Shown one piece after another: positions 17,946-26,995 of a stretch of 64,000 nt of DNA; the first letter of the stretch is position 1, and each line of letters starts with the position of its first letter. Location: positions 1-64,000 of the forward strand of contig CALXAH010000012.1 of assembly GCA_944386225.1 (NCBI GenBank), read 5' to 3'. Position numbers and translations under genes: made by a program. The DNA comes from an uncultured Gemmiger sp. Lineage in GTDB: Bacteria; Bacillota; Clostridia; Oscillospirales; Ruminococcaceae. A model generated the notes under the pieces. That model made no database searches, was not told the DNA's origin, and worked only from the letters and a program-made list of their open reading frames with translations.

Positions 17946-18138
17946 GGCCAATCTGGGGGACCAGTCCCCCAGCCCCCCATTTGTCGGGCCAATACATTGG
18001 CCCTCAGGATAAAATAACATCAAGGCCGGTGCGTACACGGAATACGCACCGGCCTTGTCTTTTATAATTTCCCCAGGGCCAAATATATTTGGCCCTGATT
18101 TCCGGGGTCTGGGGGGACGTTGTCCCCCCAGATTGGCC
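17946..18138. repeat. Composite palindromic element, copy C
   Basis: Complete copy between convergent genes, starting the base after the DUF4097 stop and ending at the stop codon of the WYL regulator. The arms carry ggccaatctgggggac and ggccaatacattggcc with mirror images. The centre is a diverged hairpin aaggccggtgcg...cgcaccggcctt, a compensated change of the usual GCCCGCGC stem. Confidence 0.85.
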
Positions 18139-19143
18139 CTATTCCGCCTCGCCGTACTGCTGCGTCATGGTGGCGGCCAGCCGGGCTAGGGCGGTGCGGG
18201 CTTCGGGCGGGTCCAGCACCTGGATATCGCCGCCGAATCCGCAGACCCAGCCCCAGAACGGCGGGCTGAGCACCGCGTCCACCCACACGTCGAAATGCTC
18301 CCCGTCCGGCTGGGGCAGCAGGGTCACATCCATGCCGAACCGGTCCAGCACCGGCCCCGCCAGCCGGGCGGCGCAGCGCAGCCGCACCTTGGCCTGCGGC
18401 CCGCCGAACATCCCGAAGGTGCGCCGGGCATAGGCCGCCGGATCAAACTCCTCAAACAGCTTGCGGCCCTGCCGGTCGGCCTTCACGATGGTCAGGCGGG
18501 TCATCTTGTCCACCCGGTAATGGCGCACCACGCACTCCTCGCCGGTACCGGTGCAGCCGATCAGGTAATAGTTTTCGTTCTCCCAGGCCAGCACCCAGGG
18601 GCTTACCCGGTACAGCTGCCCGTCGTGCCGCAGCACCCGGTTCTTTTCCATGTCCCAGTCATAATACTGGAACGTGACCATCCTGTTCTGGGCGATGGCG
18701 GTGTGCAGCTCGTCCACCAGATAATAGATGCTCTCGTTCATGGTCTTGACCCGTCCGCTCACCGCCACCTGCCGCTGCAGCTGCCGGGCCTGGTGCTCGC
18801 TGGCCAGACCCTCCAGCTTGCGGATCAGCTGCTCCGACTTGCGGCGGGTGAGAAACCGGCTGGCCTGCACCGCGTCCACCAGCAGTTTCAGTTCCGGCAG
18901 CTGGAACTGCCGTTCCGCCAGGTAATACCCGCCGCCCCGGCCCCGCTGCTGCTCGATGTCATAGCCCGCGTCCCGCAGCGTTTCGATATCGCTGTACAGG
19001 CTTTTGCGCTCGGTGGGGATCTCCTGCTTTTCCAGCTCCCGGATCAGCTGCGGCACCGACAGCCGGTGCTCCGGATCGGTGCGCCGCTCAAACAGCCGCA
19101 GCAGCGCCAGCAGCTTGCCTTTCTGGCCTTCCTTTCGGGGCAT
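18139..19143 (-). CDS. WYL-domain transcriptional regulator
   Basis: A 334-residue DeoR-like regulator. The N-terminal winged HTH (about residues 8-75, with SVPQLIRELEKQEIPTERKS) is followed by a WYL ligand-sensing domain (about 140-210, WVLAWENENYYLIGC) and a C-terminal WCX extension. It starts three bases after tyrA, so it is the last gene of the long aromatic operon and may control it; a palindrome in that operon's promoter (34110-34125) is a candidate target. The ligand is unknown. Confidence 0.9.
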   Translation of the reverse strand: MPRKEGQKGKLLALLRLFERRTDPEHRLSVPQLIRELEKQEIPTERKSLYSDIETLRDAGYDIEQQRGRGGGYYLAERQFQLPELKLLVDAVQASRFLTRRKSEQLIRKLEGLASEHQARQLQRQVAVSGRVKTMNESIYYLVDELHTAIAQNRMVTFQYYDWDMEKNRVLRHDGQLYRVSPWVLAWENENYYLIGCTGTGEECVVRHYRVDKMTRLTIVKADRQGRKLFEEFDPAAYARRTFGMFGGPQAKVRLRCAARLAGPVLDRFGMDVTLLPQPDGEHFDVWVDAVLSPPFWGWVCGFGGDIQVLDPPEARTALARLAATMTQQYGEAE

Positions 19144-19146
19144 GGC

Positions 19147-20001
19147 TTACACCTCCGGCTTCTTGTCAAAGGCGGCGCGGCGCTGGCTGCTCAGCCGGAA
19201 CATCGCCTCCAGCCCCGCCGCGTCGCCCGCTTCCAGATACCCCCGCAGCTGGGTCAGCGCGGCGGTGAACTGGTCGATCTCGGCGGTCAGGTTATCCCGG
19301 TTGCGCAGAAACAGCTCGCTCCACATGGTGGGATTGATCCGGGCGATCCGGGTCAGGTCCCGGAACGAATCGCCCGTATACTCATTCAGATGCCCGTTGT
19401 CCGAGGCGCACATCAGGCTCACCGCGATGGCGTGGGTCAGCTGGCTCACATACCCGATCATCCGGTCGTGCTCCTCGGGGGTGAGCACGCTCACATGGGC
19501 AAACCCCAGCGCCGCCGCCAGCCGCTTGGCAAAAGCGATGCCCTCCGGGGTGTTGCGGGAGGTGGGGGTGATGATAAAGTTGGCGGGGGTGAACTCCACC
19601 AGATGGCTGTTGCGGATGCCGCTGACCTCCTTGCCCGCCATGGGATGGCAGGCGATGAACTCCACCGTATCCCCCAGCGCCTGCTGCACCGGCTCGATGA
19701 TGCCCCGCTTGACGCCCGCCACGTCGGTGATCAGGCAGCCGGGCTTCAGCACCGGGCCGTAGGTTCTGACCCATTCCAGCTGTGCCGCCGGGTAGAGCGC
19801 CAGCACCACCACATCGGCCTGGCGGGCCAGATCAGCGTGGTCGCCGCAGCGGCCCTGCCGGATATAGCCTTTTTCCAGGGCATAGGCCACGGCGGCCGGG
19901 TCGGTATCCGCCCCGTCCACACAGAACCCCGCCCGGGCCAGGCCCATGGCGTACCGTCCGCCCAGCAGGCCCAGGCCCACGATCAGAAACCGCTTTTCCA
20001 T
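19147..20001 (-). CDS. tyrA: Prephenate dehydrogenase
   Basis: NAD(P)-dependent oxidative decarboxylation of prephenate to 4-hydroxyphenylpyruvate, the tyrosine branch. The 284-residue protein has a Rossmann start LIVGLGLLGGRYAMGLARAG and the substrate motif CHPMAGKE. It ends after the helical dimerisation domain with no ACT domain, so feedback control by tyrosine is not evident. It lies 20 bases after aroA in the same operon. Confidence 0.94.
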   Translation of the reverse strand: MEKRFLIVGLGLLGGRYAMGLARAGFCVDGADTDPAAVAYALEKGYIRQGRCGDHADLARQADVVVLALYPAAQLEWVRTYGPVLKPGCLITDVAGVKRGIIEPVQQALGDTVEFIACHPMAGKEVSGIRNSHLVEFTPANFIITPTSRNTPEGIAFAKRLAAALGFAHVSVLTPEEHDRMIGYVSQLTHAIAVSLMCASDNGHLNEYTGDSFRDLTRIARINPTMWSELFLRNRDNLTAEIDQFTAALTQLRGYLEAGDAAGLEAMFRLSSQRRAAFDKKPEV

Positions 20002-20021
20002 ACCGCACCCCTCGTTTCCGT

Positions 20022-21308
20022 TTATTCTTCTTCCGCCACCGGCACGCCCAGGCTGCGCACCACGTCAAAGAACGCGGGCCAGCTTTTGGCCACCGCTTCG
20101 GCTCCGTGAATCCGCACCGGCAGCTGGGCCGCCAGGGCGGCCACCGTCAGCGCCATGACCACCCGATGATCGTTGTGGCCCTGCACTTCGCCCGGCATCA
20201 CCAGCGGCCCGCCCGCGATGGTCACGGTATCCTCGGTGCTGCGGATCTGCACCCCGAACCGGCGCAGTTCTTGCTCCATGGCGGCGATCCGGTCGCTTTC
20301 TTTCAGCCGCAGACGGCCCGCGTTGCGGATCACCGTTTTGCCCTTGCAGAAGGCCCCCAGCACCATCAGGATGGGGCCCAGATCCGGGCAGTCTGCCAGG
20401 TCGATCTCCACGGCGGTCAGCTCGCTTTTCGCAAACTGCACCGCGTCGCCGGTGCGGGTGAACCGGGCGCCGCACCGCTGCAAAATCTCCAGAATGGCCG
20501 CGTCCCCCTGGCCGCTGGCCGGGGCCAGGCCCTCCACCGTGATATCTCCGCGCAGCGCGCCCAGCATGGCGAAAAACGCGCCCTGGCTGTAATCGCCCTC
20601 CACGGTGTATTCCCGGTTCTGGTACCGCTGGTTGCCGGGCACCTCCAGCCGGGCGGCCGCCCCCTGGGGCAGCTGTTCATCCGGCACAAACCGGGCTTTC
20701 ACCCCGAAATCCGCCAGCGCGGCCAGGGTCAGGTTCACATAGCTGCGGCTCTCAAAGGGCGGGGTGATGGTGATGGAACTGTCCCCCATCATCAGCGGCA
20801 GCGCAAACAGCAGCCCGCTGATAAACTGGCTGGACACGTCCCCCGCCAGCCGGTATTCCCCCGGGCGCAGGCCGCCCTTGATGAGGATGCCGGTTTCGTT
20901 CTGGCAGAACATCCGGCCCTGCTGCTCAAAAATTTCCGCGTAGGGGCCCTGGGGCCGCTGCATCAGCCGCCCCCGGCCGCAAAACCGCACCTGCTGCCCG
21001 GTCAGGCTGCACACCGGGATCAGAAACCGCAGGGTGCTGCCGCTCTCGCCGCAGTCGATGGGGGCCCGCAGGGTGGCAAAACCGCCCCGGCCCTCGATAT
21101 CGGCCCAGTTTTCCCGAATCTCCACCCGGGCACCCAGCTGACGCACTGCGTTCAGGGTGGCCAGCACGTCCTGGCTGTATTCCAGGTTGCGCACCCGGCT
21201 CAGCCCCCGGGCCAGCCCGGCGGCCAGCACCGCCCGGTGAGCCATACTTTTGGACGGCGGCGCGGTGACCCGGCCTGCCGGTCTGCCCGGCTGCAATACG
21301 GCGATCAT
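20022..21308 (-). CDS. aroA: 3-phosphoshikimate 1-carboxyvinyltransferase (EPSP synthase)
   Basis: Condenses shikimate 3-phosphate with PEP. It has 428 residues and the two-domain inside-out barrel. Landmarks are PSKSMAHRAV (Lys for phosphate/PEP), CGESGSTLRFLIPV, DYSQGAFF and RLKESDR. A ribosome site AAGGAAG lies ten bases before the ATG at 21308. It follows the seventh glycosyltransferase by 19 bases, so the glycosyltransferases are almost certainly on the same transcript. Confidence 0.95.
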   Translation of the reverse strand: MIAVLQPGRPAGRVTAPPSKSMAHRAVLAAGLARGLSRVRNLEYSQDVLATLNAVRQLGARVEIRENWADIEGRGGFATLRAPIDCGESGSTLRFLIPVCSLTGQQVRFCGRGRLMQRPQGPYAEIFEQQGRMFCQNETGILIKGGLRPGEYRLAGDVSSQFISGLLFALPLMMGDSSITITPPFESRSYVNLTLAALADFGVKARFVPDEQLPQGAAARLEVPGNQRYQNREYTVEGDYSQGAFFAMLGALRGDITVEGLAPASGQGDAAILEILQRCGARFTRTGDAVQFAKSELTAVEIDLADCPDLGPILMVLGAFCKGKTVIRNAGRLRLKESDRIAAMEQELRRFGVQIRSTEDTVTIAGGPLVMPGEVQGHNDHRVVMALTVAALAAQLPVRIHGAEAVAKSWPAFFDVVRSLGVPVAEEE

Positions 21309-21327
21309 GGCACATTCACTTCCTTTT

Positions 21328-22428
21328 TTATCGGTTCCAGTTTCCGCCCAGCAGGTAGTAACCGGCCCAGTCTATCCGGCCAAACCAGCGGCTGTGCGAA
21401 GCATCCAGCTTCCACAGCCAGCCCGCTGCCTTGAACAATCCCGGCCGAAGCCAGAAGATATATGGCGAATACTCCTTGTGCCGTCTGCACCAGCTGCGCA
21501 GCGCGTTCAGACAGGGATGCCGCCGCAGTTCCCGGTCCAGCCGGCCGGCGGCGCAGGCTTCGGCGGCGCTGCGCAGATAATACCGCACCAGCGATCCCTG
21601 CGGCGCAAAATACTGTTCCGGGAAATCCGGCTCCCAGGCAAGCAGGCCGTCCCATTCCCGGTGCAGGCGTTCTGCGATATCCGGCCGGGGCGTCATCGCC
21701 TGTTTGGCTTCTTTTGTTCCGGGCCGGACGGTTGTGGACAGGGATTGTTCGTTGACGGTACGGTATTCGTACAGCGCATTGCGGCACAAAACCATTTTCC
21801 AGCCCTGAGCCGGCCGGCAGGCCCGCAGATACTGCAGCACAAACTCACCGTCCTCGCAGATCACGGAAGCGCCGGCCCGGCCCAGTTCCAGGTCAAACCT
21901 GAGATGCGCGTCCTCAATCGCCTGACGGCGGAAGAGCCTTTGACACACCGTGTTGTACAAAATATTCAGGTACGCGTAACCATCCAGCGCCTCTTTGGGC
22001 AGGCTGACGCTCTCCAGCGGGGCGGCGGCATTCTCCGCCAGCGCCTGGGCCGAGCGCACAAAAGGCCACAGCACCATGGCTTCCGGTTCCTGCCGCTGCA
22101 AACGGCCGGCGTATTCCGCCAGCCGGGGGCTTACCCGGTCATCCGCATCCACAAACAGCAGGTAATCCCCGCGCGCCGCCTCGATACCGGTGTTGCGGGC
22201 GGCGGAAACCCCGCCGTTCGCCTGGTGGATCACCCGGAACCGGGGATCGGCGGCGGCCCGTTCGTCACACAGGCGGCCGCTGCCATCGGCAGAGCCGTCA
22301 TCCACCAGGATGCACTCCCACCCGGACGTCTCGGTCTGGGCGGCAATGCTGTCCAGACAGGCAGGCAGCCAGGTTGCCGCGTTATATACCGGTACGATGA
22401 TGCTCAGCCACACACTTTCCACCTTCAT
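21328..22428 (-). CDS. Family 2 glycosyltransferase, copy 7 of the array
   Basis: GT-A fold inverting glycosyltransferase, 366 residues, without membrane helices. N-terminal domain: SIIVPVYNAATWLPACLDSI, ECILVDDGSADGS (nucleotide site), GGVSAARNTGI and the DxD-type FVDADD. Its C-terminal half lacks the helical signature shared by the other six copies, but the last residues (YYLLGGNWNR) match those of copy 6 exactly. The ATG overlaps the stop of copy 6. It is the copy nearest aroA. Donor and acceptor are unknown. Confidence 0.93.
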   Translation of the reverse strand: MKVESVWLSIIVPVYNAATWLPACLDSIAAQTETSGWECILVDDGSADGSGRLCDERAAADPRFRVIHQANGGVSAARNTGIEAARGDYLLFVDADDRVSPRLAEYAGRLQRQEPEAMVLWPFVRSAQALAENAAAPLESVSLPKEALDGYAYLNILYNTVCQRLFRRQAIEDAHLRFDLELGRAGASVICEDGEFVLQYLRACRPAQGWKMVLCRNALYEYRTVNEQSLSTTVRPGTKEAKQAMTPRPDIAERLHREWDGLLAWEPDFPEQYFAPQGSLVRYYLRSAAEACAAGRLDRELRRHPCLNALRSWCRRHKEYSPYIFWLRPGLFKAAGWLWKLDASHSRWFGRIDWAGYYLLGGNWNR

Positions 22429-23522
22429 CGGTTCCAGTTTCCTCCCAACAGATAGTAGCCCGCCCAGTAGAGTTTCCAGTAAAGGCGCTTGGCGCCGCTC
22501 TCGTCCGAGTGGTAGACCGCCCGCACCAGGGCGGCGTTGCCCAGCACGAAGGGCCAGTAGTAGGCGTGGTAGTATTTCACCTGTTTCATCCAGGCCAGCA
22601 TCCGGCGGGTTTCCGGCCCGCGCAGCAGGGCCCGGGGCACCGGCTCGCCCAGTTCACGGGCGGCCCACACGCCGAAGGCGAACCGCCGCAGATACTGCCG
22701 GCAGATGCTGTTGGCGTCCTCCAGGGGGATGGCGCCGAAATCGCCCACCGCCTCCAGCACGCCGGCGCACTCGGCCTGTACCTTGGCGGCGTAGCCCCGG
22801 TACTGCTCCGGCTCCCAGTCCATCTGGTGGCCGGTGCCCTTCTGCTTGGACAGGCTGCCCACGGTGGTGGTGTCCCAGTAATAGAGGGGCATATCGGTCT
22901 GGCGGATGGCGCTGTCCGGATAGGCCTTGAAGTGGGCCTCGTGATAGGCCTGGCAGAAGGGGATATCGTTGCTGTTGCGCAGCGTCACGTCAAACCGCAC
23001 GTTGTACCGGCGGATGACCTCCGCATGGAACAACCGGTTGTACAGGTTGCCCGATTTATACGTAACGTAATATGCCGGCAGTTTCGCCGCCGGGTAGACC
23101 CACTCCCGGTAGGGCTTGTCCAGCGCGTCCGGCCCGGCCAGTTCGGCCAGGTCGGTGACGAAATCCCACACGATCAGGTCATTCGGGTACTGGGCCTGGC
23201 GGCGCAGGGCCCACTGGATCATCAGGGGGCTGGCTGCGTCGTCGGAATCCAGGATCAGGAAATACTCGCCCCGGGCGGCCTCGATGCCGGCGTTGCGGGC
23301 GGCGCAGGCGCCCCCGTTTTTCTGGTGGATCACCCGGATGCGGCTGTCCCTGGCGGCGTACTCGTCGCAGATTCTGCCGCTGTCGTCGGGGCTGCCGTCG
23401 TCCACCAGGATGAACTCAAAATCAGGATCGGTCTGGGCCAGCACGCTCTCGATGAACCGGGGCAGCACCGCCGCCACCTTATACACCGGGCTGATGACCG
23501 AAACGCGGGGTTTGGTTTCCAT
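22425..23522 (-). CDS. Family 2 glycosyltransferase, copy 6 of the array
   Basis: A 365-residue GT2 enzyme. VSVISPVYKVAAVLPRFIES, FILVDDGSPDDSGRICDEYA and FLILDSDD define the GT-A catalytic domain (residues 1 to about 210). The C-terminal half carries the array's shared signature RFAFGVWAARELGEPVP followed by HAYYWPF. It ends in YYLLGGNWNR like copy 7, which points to recent duplication or recombination between the two. It lies 12 bases after copy 5. Confidence 0.93.
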   Translation of the reverse strand: METKPRVSVISPVYKVAAVLPRFIESVLAQTDPDFEFILVDDGSPDDSGRICDEYAARDSRIRVIHQKNGGACAARNAGIEAARGEYFLILDSDDAASPLMIQWALRRQAQYPNDLIVWDFVTDLAELAGPDALDKPYREWVYPAAKLPAYYVTYKSGNLYNRLFHAEVIRRYNVRFDVTLRNSNDIPFCQAYHEAHFKAYPDSAIRQTDMPLYYWDTTTVGSLSKQKGTGHQMDWEPEQYRGYAAKVQAECAGVLEAVGDFGAIPLEDANSICRQYLRRFAFGVWAARELGEPVPRALLRGPETRRMLAWMKQVKYYHAYYWPFVLGNAALVRAVYHSDESGAKRLYWKLYWAGYYLLGGNWNR

Positions 23523-23534
23523 CTTGTTCCTCCT

Positions 23535-24629
23535 TTATCGGGTGCGCCATTTGCCGCCCAGGGCGTACCAGCCCAGCCAGTACACCTTCCAGAACAGCTT
23601 TTTGCTGTCGCTCTCGTCCGACTGGTACATGGCCCGCACCAGCGGGGTGCACTGTATCCGCAGCGGCCAGTAATAGGCGTTGTACAGCTTCTTTCTGCCC
23701 ATCACGCCCAGCAGTTCCCGGATCTCGGGCCAGCGGTAGAAATCCCGGGGCACCGGCTCGCCCAGTTGGTGGGCGGCCCAGAGGGCAAAGGCAAACCGGC
23801 GGCAATACTGGCGGCACAGGTTGACCGCGTCCTCCACCGGCACCGCGTCCAGCCCGCCCATGGAATCGCTCATCTGCCGGTACTCCTGCCGCAGCAGGGC
23901 CAGGTAGCCCCGGAACTGCTCCGGCTCCCACTCGATGGGATGGGCGGCCACCGCCTTTTTGCTGGCCCGCTGGGCCCCGTTGTCCCCGTGGACGATGTAA
24001 AGGGGCAGGTCGTACTGGCGCACGATGGAGTCCGGCCGGGCGGCGAAAAAGGCGTGGAAATAGGCGATGCAGAACTGCATGTCCTCGCCCCGGGGCTGGC
24101 CCACCGGGTACTGCACCCCGCCCTCCCGGATGACCGACGCGTCAAACAGTTTGTTGGTCACGTTGGCGCTGGGCACCGTGAAGATGTAGGCCTGCAGCTG
24201 GTCTTTGGTGTACTGCTTGCAGGGGGGCGCGTCAAAATCCGGCGGGGTCTGGGTCTGGTCGTGCAGCACCCAGCCGATCAGATCCCCCGGATGGCGGGCC
24301 TGCCGTTCCAGCGCCCAGGCCGCCGTTTCGGGCAGGATGGTATCGTCCGCGTCCACGAACAGGAAATAGGGGGCCCGGGCCGCCTGGATGCCCGCGTTGC
24401 GGGCGGCGGATACCCCCTGATTCTCCTGGTGCAGCACCCGGAACCGGGCGTCCTGTTCTGCCCACTGGCGGCAGACGGCCAGACTGCCGTCGGCGGAACC
24501 GTCGTCCACCAGCACGCACTCCCAGTCGGGGGTGGTCTGGGCGGCGATGGAGGCCAGGCACCGGGGCAGCAGCTTTTCCAGGTTGTACACCGGCACGATG
24601 ATGCTTACGGCGGGGTTTTCACGGGGCAT
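23535..24629 (-). CDS. Family 2 glycosyltransferase, copy 5 of the array
   Basis: A 364-residue GT2 enzyme with VSIIVPVYNLEKLLPRCLAS, CVLVDDGSADGS, GVSAARNAGIQAAR and FVDADD. The C-terminal signature is RFAFALWAAHQLGEPVP then NAYYWPLR. The ATG at 24629 was preferred over a GTG two codons upstream because GGAG lies eight bases before it. Soluble, no signal peptide. Confidence 0.93.
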   Translation of the reverse strand: MPRENPAVSIIVPVYNLEKLLPRCLASIAAQTTPDWECVLVDDGSADGSLAVCRQWAEQDARFRVLHQENQGVSAARNAGIQAARAPYFLFVDADDTILPETAAWALERQARHPGDLIGWVLHDQTQTPPDFDAPPCKQYTKDQLQAYIFTVPSANVTNKLFDASVIREGGVQYPVGQPRGEDMQFCIAYFHAFFAARPDSIVRQYDLPLYIVHGDNGAQRASKKAVAAHPIEWEPEQFRGYLALLRQEYRQMSDSMGGLDAVPVEDAVNLCRQYCRRFAFALWAAHQLGEPVPRDFYRWPEIRELLGVMGRKKLYNAYYWPLRIQCTPLVRAMYQSDESDSKKLFWKVYWLGWYALGGKWRTR

Positions 24630-24654
24630 GGGCACATCTCCTCACAAAGCGGAT

Positions 24655-25845
24655 TTACAGGGTATCGGGGCGCTTCCACGTTTTGGCGCCCTCGATGTAA
24701 TAGAACAGCCAGTCGAAATGGCCGAAGTTGGCGTCGTGCAGCTGGCTCCATACGTACATCTGCTCGGCCAGGCGCCGCCAGCGCAGCCGCAACGGCAGCC
24801 AGTAGGCAATGTGGATCCGGTTGGCGGCGCACCAGCCCAGCAGCTTTTGCAGCCGCTCGTCCTTCCAGAAGCCCTTGGGCAGCGGCTCGTGCAGCTGCCG
24901 GGCACACCACAGGCCGAAGCAGACGGCGCGCATATAGTGCTGCATAAACGGGAACACCTGCTCGGCCGTCATTTCCCACAGGCCGGGAACCCGGGCTGCT
25001 TTTTCCCCCAGTTCCGCCAGGATGTGGGGCAGATAGCCCGGCTGTGCCTCGTCCAGCAGGGAACCGGCTTTGGCATTTCGTTCCACCACTGTACGGATGA
25101 TGGAATCGGTGGTATTGAGGGTATGGCAGTACAGCGGCATGGGCAGGTAAGCGATCAGGGGATCTTCGGGCAGGCAGGCCATATAGCGGCGCACAAAATC
25201 CACATCCTCGCCGCCGCTGGTATTGGCCCTGCCCAGCTGTTCGTTGAACCAGATCCCCTTGTTCCGGATCAGATCCCCGTCAAACAGCTTATTCCACACA
25301 TGTACAAACAGGGTTGTGCCGTTGCCGGTATAATGCATGATCTCCATCTGGCTTCGGGGCAACAGCTGCATCTGGTAGGGATCCGTCTGCCGGCGCTGCG
25401 CTTCCTCGGGGGAGCGGGTGCTGTTCCAGACCACAAACGCCTCGGGAACCTCTTTCTGGGCGCGCAAGGCATATTCCAGTTCCTGCGGGACAAGCCAGTC
25501 GTCCGAATCCGCGCATGCGATCCAGCGCCCGCGCGCAATCCGCAGCGCCGCATTTCGCGCCGCGGCCGGGCCGCTGTTGGGGATATGCACAGCCCGGAAC
25601 CGCTTATCCGCCTGTGCGATCCGGTCACACAGGGCGGGCGTACCGTCGGCTGACCCGTCATCCACCAGGATGCATTCAAAATCCTCCATGGTCTGGGCCT
25701 GGATGCTGTCCACACAGCCCTGCAGCCAGCGTTCCGCGTTGTAGGCCGGCACGATGATGGTGATTGCCGGACAGCATCCATCCTGCGGAGCAGATGCTCC
25801 GCAGGCGGCGGTACCGCCGCGCACGGCGGGATTGGCTTCACGCAT
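24655..25845 (-). CDS. Family 2 glycosyltransferase, copy 4 of the array
   Basis: At 396 residues it is the longest copy, because of an N-terminal extension of about 28 residues (MREANPAVRGGTAACGAS...) before ITIIVPAYNAERWLQGCVDS. The acidic metal site reads ACADSDD rather than FVDADD. C-terminal signature: AVCFGLWCARQLHEPLP then IAYWLPLRL. The coding GC is somewhat lower than in its neighbours. AAGGAGAG precedes the ATG. Confidence 0.92.
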   Translation of the reverse strand: MREANPAVRGGTAACGASAPQDGCCPAITIIVPAYNAERWLQGCVDSIQAQTMEDFECILVDDGSADGTPALCDRIAQADKRFRAVHIPNSGPAAARNAALRIARGRWIACADSDDWLVPQELEYALRAQKEVPEAFVVWNSTRSPEEAQRRQTDPYQMQLLPRSQMEIMHYTGNGTTLFVHVWNKLFDGDLIRNKGIWFNEQLGRANTSGGEDVDFVRRYMACLPEDPLIAYLPMPLYCHTLNTTDSIIRTVVERNAKAGSLLDEAQPGYLPHILAELGEKAARVPGLWEMTAEQVFPFMQHYMRAVCFGLWCARQLHEPLPKGFWKDERLQKLLGWCAANRIHIAYWLPLRLRWRRLAEQMYVWSQLHDANFGHFDWLFYYIEGAKTWKRPDTL

Positions 25846-25864
25846 AGTTTCGCTCTCTCCTTTG

Positions 25865-26971
25865 TCAGTCCCAGCGGCCGCCCAGCAGCAGCTTCTGCGC
25901 CAGGATCATCCGGTAGTACCAGACGGTTTTCCGGTTGTCCCAGTCGTACATGGCGGCCACCAGTCTGGCGCTGCCCAGTCGGAAGGGCAGGTAGTAGGGG
26001 GTATAGCGGCGGCGGGCCAGCAGGCCGTCCAGCAGGGCGGTGACCTCCGGGCCGCGCAGATACCCGGCGGGCAGGGTCTCGCCCAATTCCCGCGCGCACC
26101 AGGCCCCGTAGGCCAGGCACCGCAGGTAATGGCGGATGGTCACATAGCCCTTGTCCGGCTCGGCAAACAGGTCGGCGTACTCGGTCAGATTGGCGCGCAG
26201 TTCCGCCAGGATGCCGGGGGCGTAGCCGGGCTTGGCCGCGTCCGCGTCCCGCTTGAACTGGCCGTACCGGGCCTCGTACCGGGTGACCAGGGATTCCGGG
26301 TTATCCATCTCGTGGTAGTAGCGGGGAACCGGCAGGTAGGTGTACAGCCGGGGCTTGTCCGAGAAGAAGTTCTCCTGGTACTGCTGGAAGAACACCTCGT
26401 CCTCGCTCAGGTTGTGCTCGTAGCCCAGCTCCCTGTCGAACCGCATACCGAACTGTTTGATACAGCCCGCCTGGAACAGCTTGTTCCACACCTGCACCCC
26501 CTGGCCCTTGGAGGTGAACATCATCTGCACCTCCAGCCCCCGCATCAGGGTTTCGGCAAAGGGTTCGGCGGCGCGGCGGGCCAGCTCGGCCTCGTCCAGG
26601 GTCAGCTCCCACATGACCAGCCGGTCCGGGTGGGCCAGCTGGCTGCGCATGGCGTATTCGATCAGGTGGGCCTCGATGGCGTCGTCCGCGTCCACAAAGA
26701 AGATATACAGCCCCACCGCCGCGTCGAGACCGGCGTTGCGGGCGGTGGACACGCCGCCGTTTTCCTTGTGGATCACCCGCACCCGGGGATCTTTCCGGGC
26801 GTAGGAATCGCAGATGGCGCCGCAGCCGTCCGGGCTGCCGTCATCCACCAGGATAAGCTCAAATTCCGGCCAGGTCTGGGCCAGGATGCTGTCCACGCAC
26901 CGGGGCAGGAATTTTTCGCAATTCCACACCGGCACGATCACGGAGACCAGAGGGGTCTGTTCCGGCTGCAT
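25865..26971 (-). CDS. Family 2 glycosyltransferase, copy 3 of the array
   Basis: A 368-residue GT2 enzyme: VSVIVPVWNCEKFLPRCVDS, LILVDDGSPDGCGAICDSYA, GVSTARNAGLDAA, FFVDADD. The shared C-terminal signature appears as CLAYGAWCARELGETLPAG then YTPYYLPFRLGSARL. A good ribosome site (AAGGAGGTACCCCC) precedes the ATG. Confidence 0.93.
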   Translation of the reverse strand: MQPEQTPLVSVIVPVWNCEKFLPRCVDSILAQTWPEFELILVDDGSPDGCGAICDSYARKDPRVRVIHKENGGVSTARNAGLDAAVGLYIFFVDADDAIEAHLIEYAMRSQLAHPDRLVMWELTLDEAELARRAAEPFAETLMRGLEVQMMFTSKGQGVQVWNKLFQAGCIKQFGMRFDRELGYEHNLSEDEVFFQQYQENFFSDKPRLYTYLPVPRYYHEMDNPESLVTRYEARYGQFKRDADAAKPGYAPGILAELRANLTEYADLFAEPDKGYVTIRHYLRCLAYGAWCARELGETLPAGYLRGPEVTALLDGLLARRRYTPYYLPFRLGSARLVAAMYDWDNRKTVWYYRMILAQKLLLGGRWD

Positions 26972-26995
26972 GGGGGTACCTCCTTGACGTGGTGT

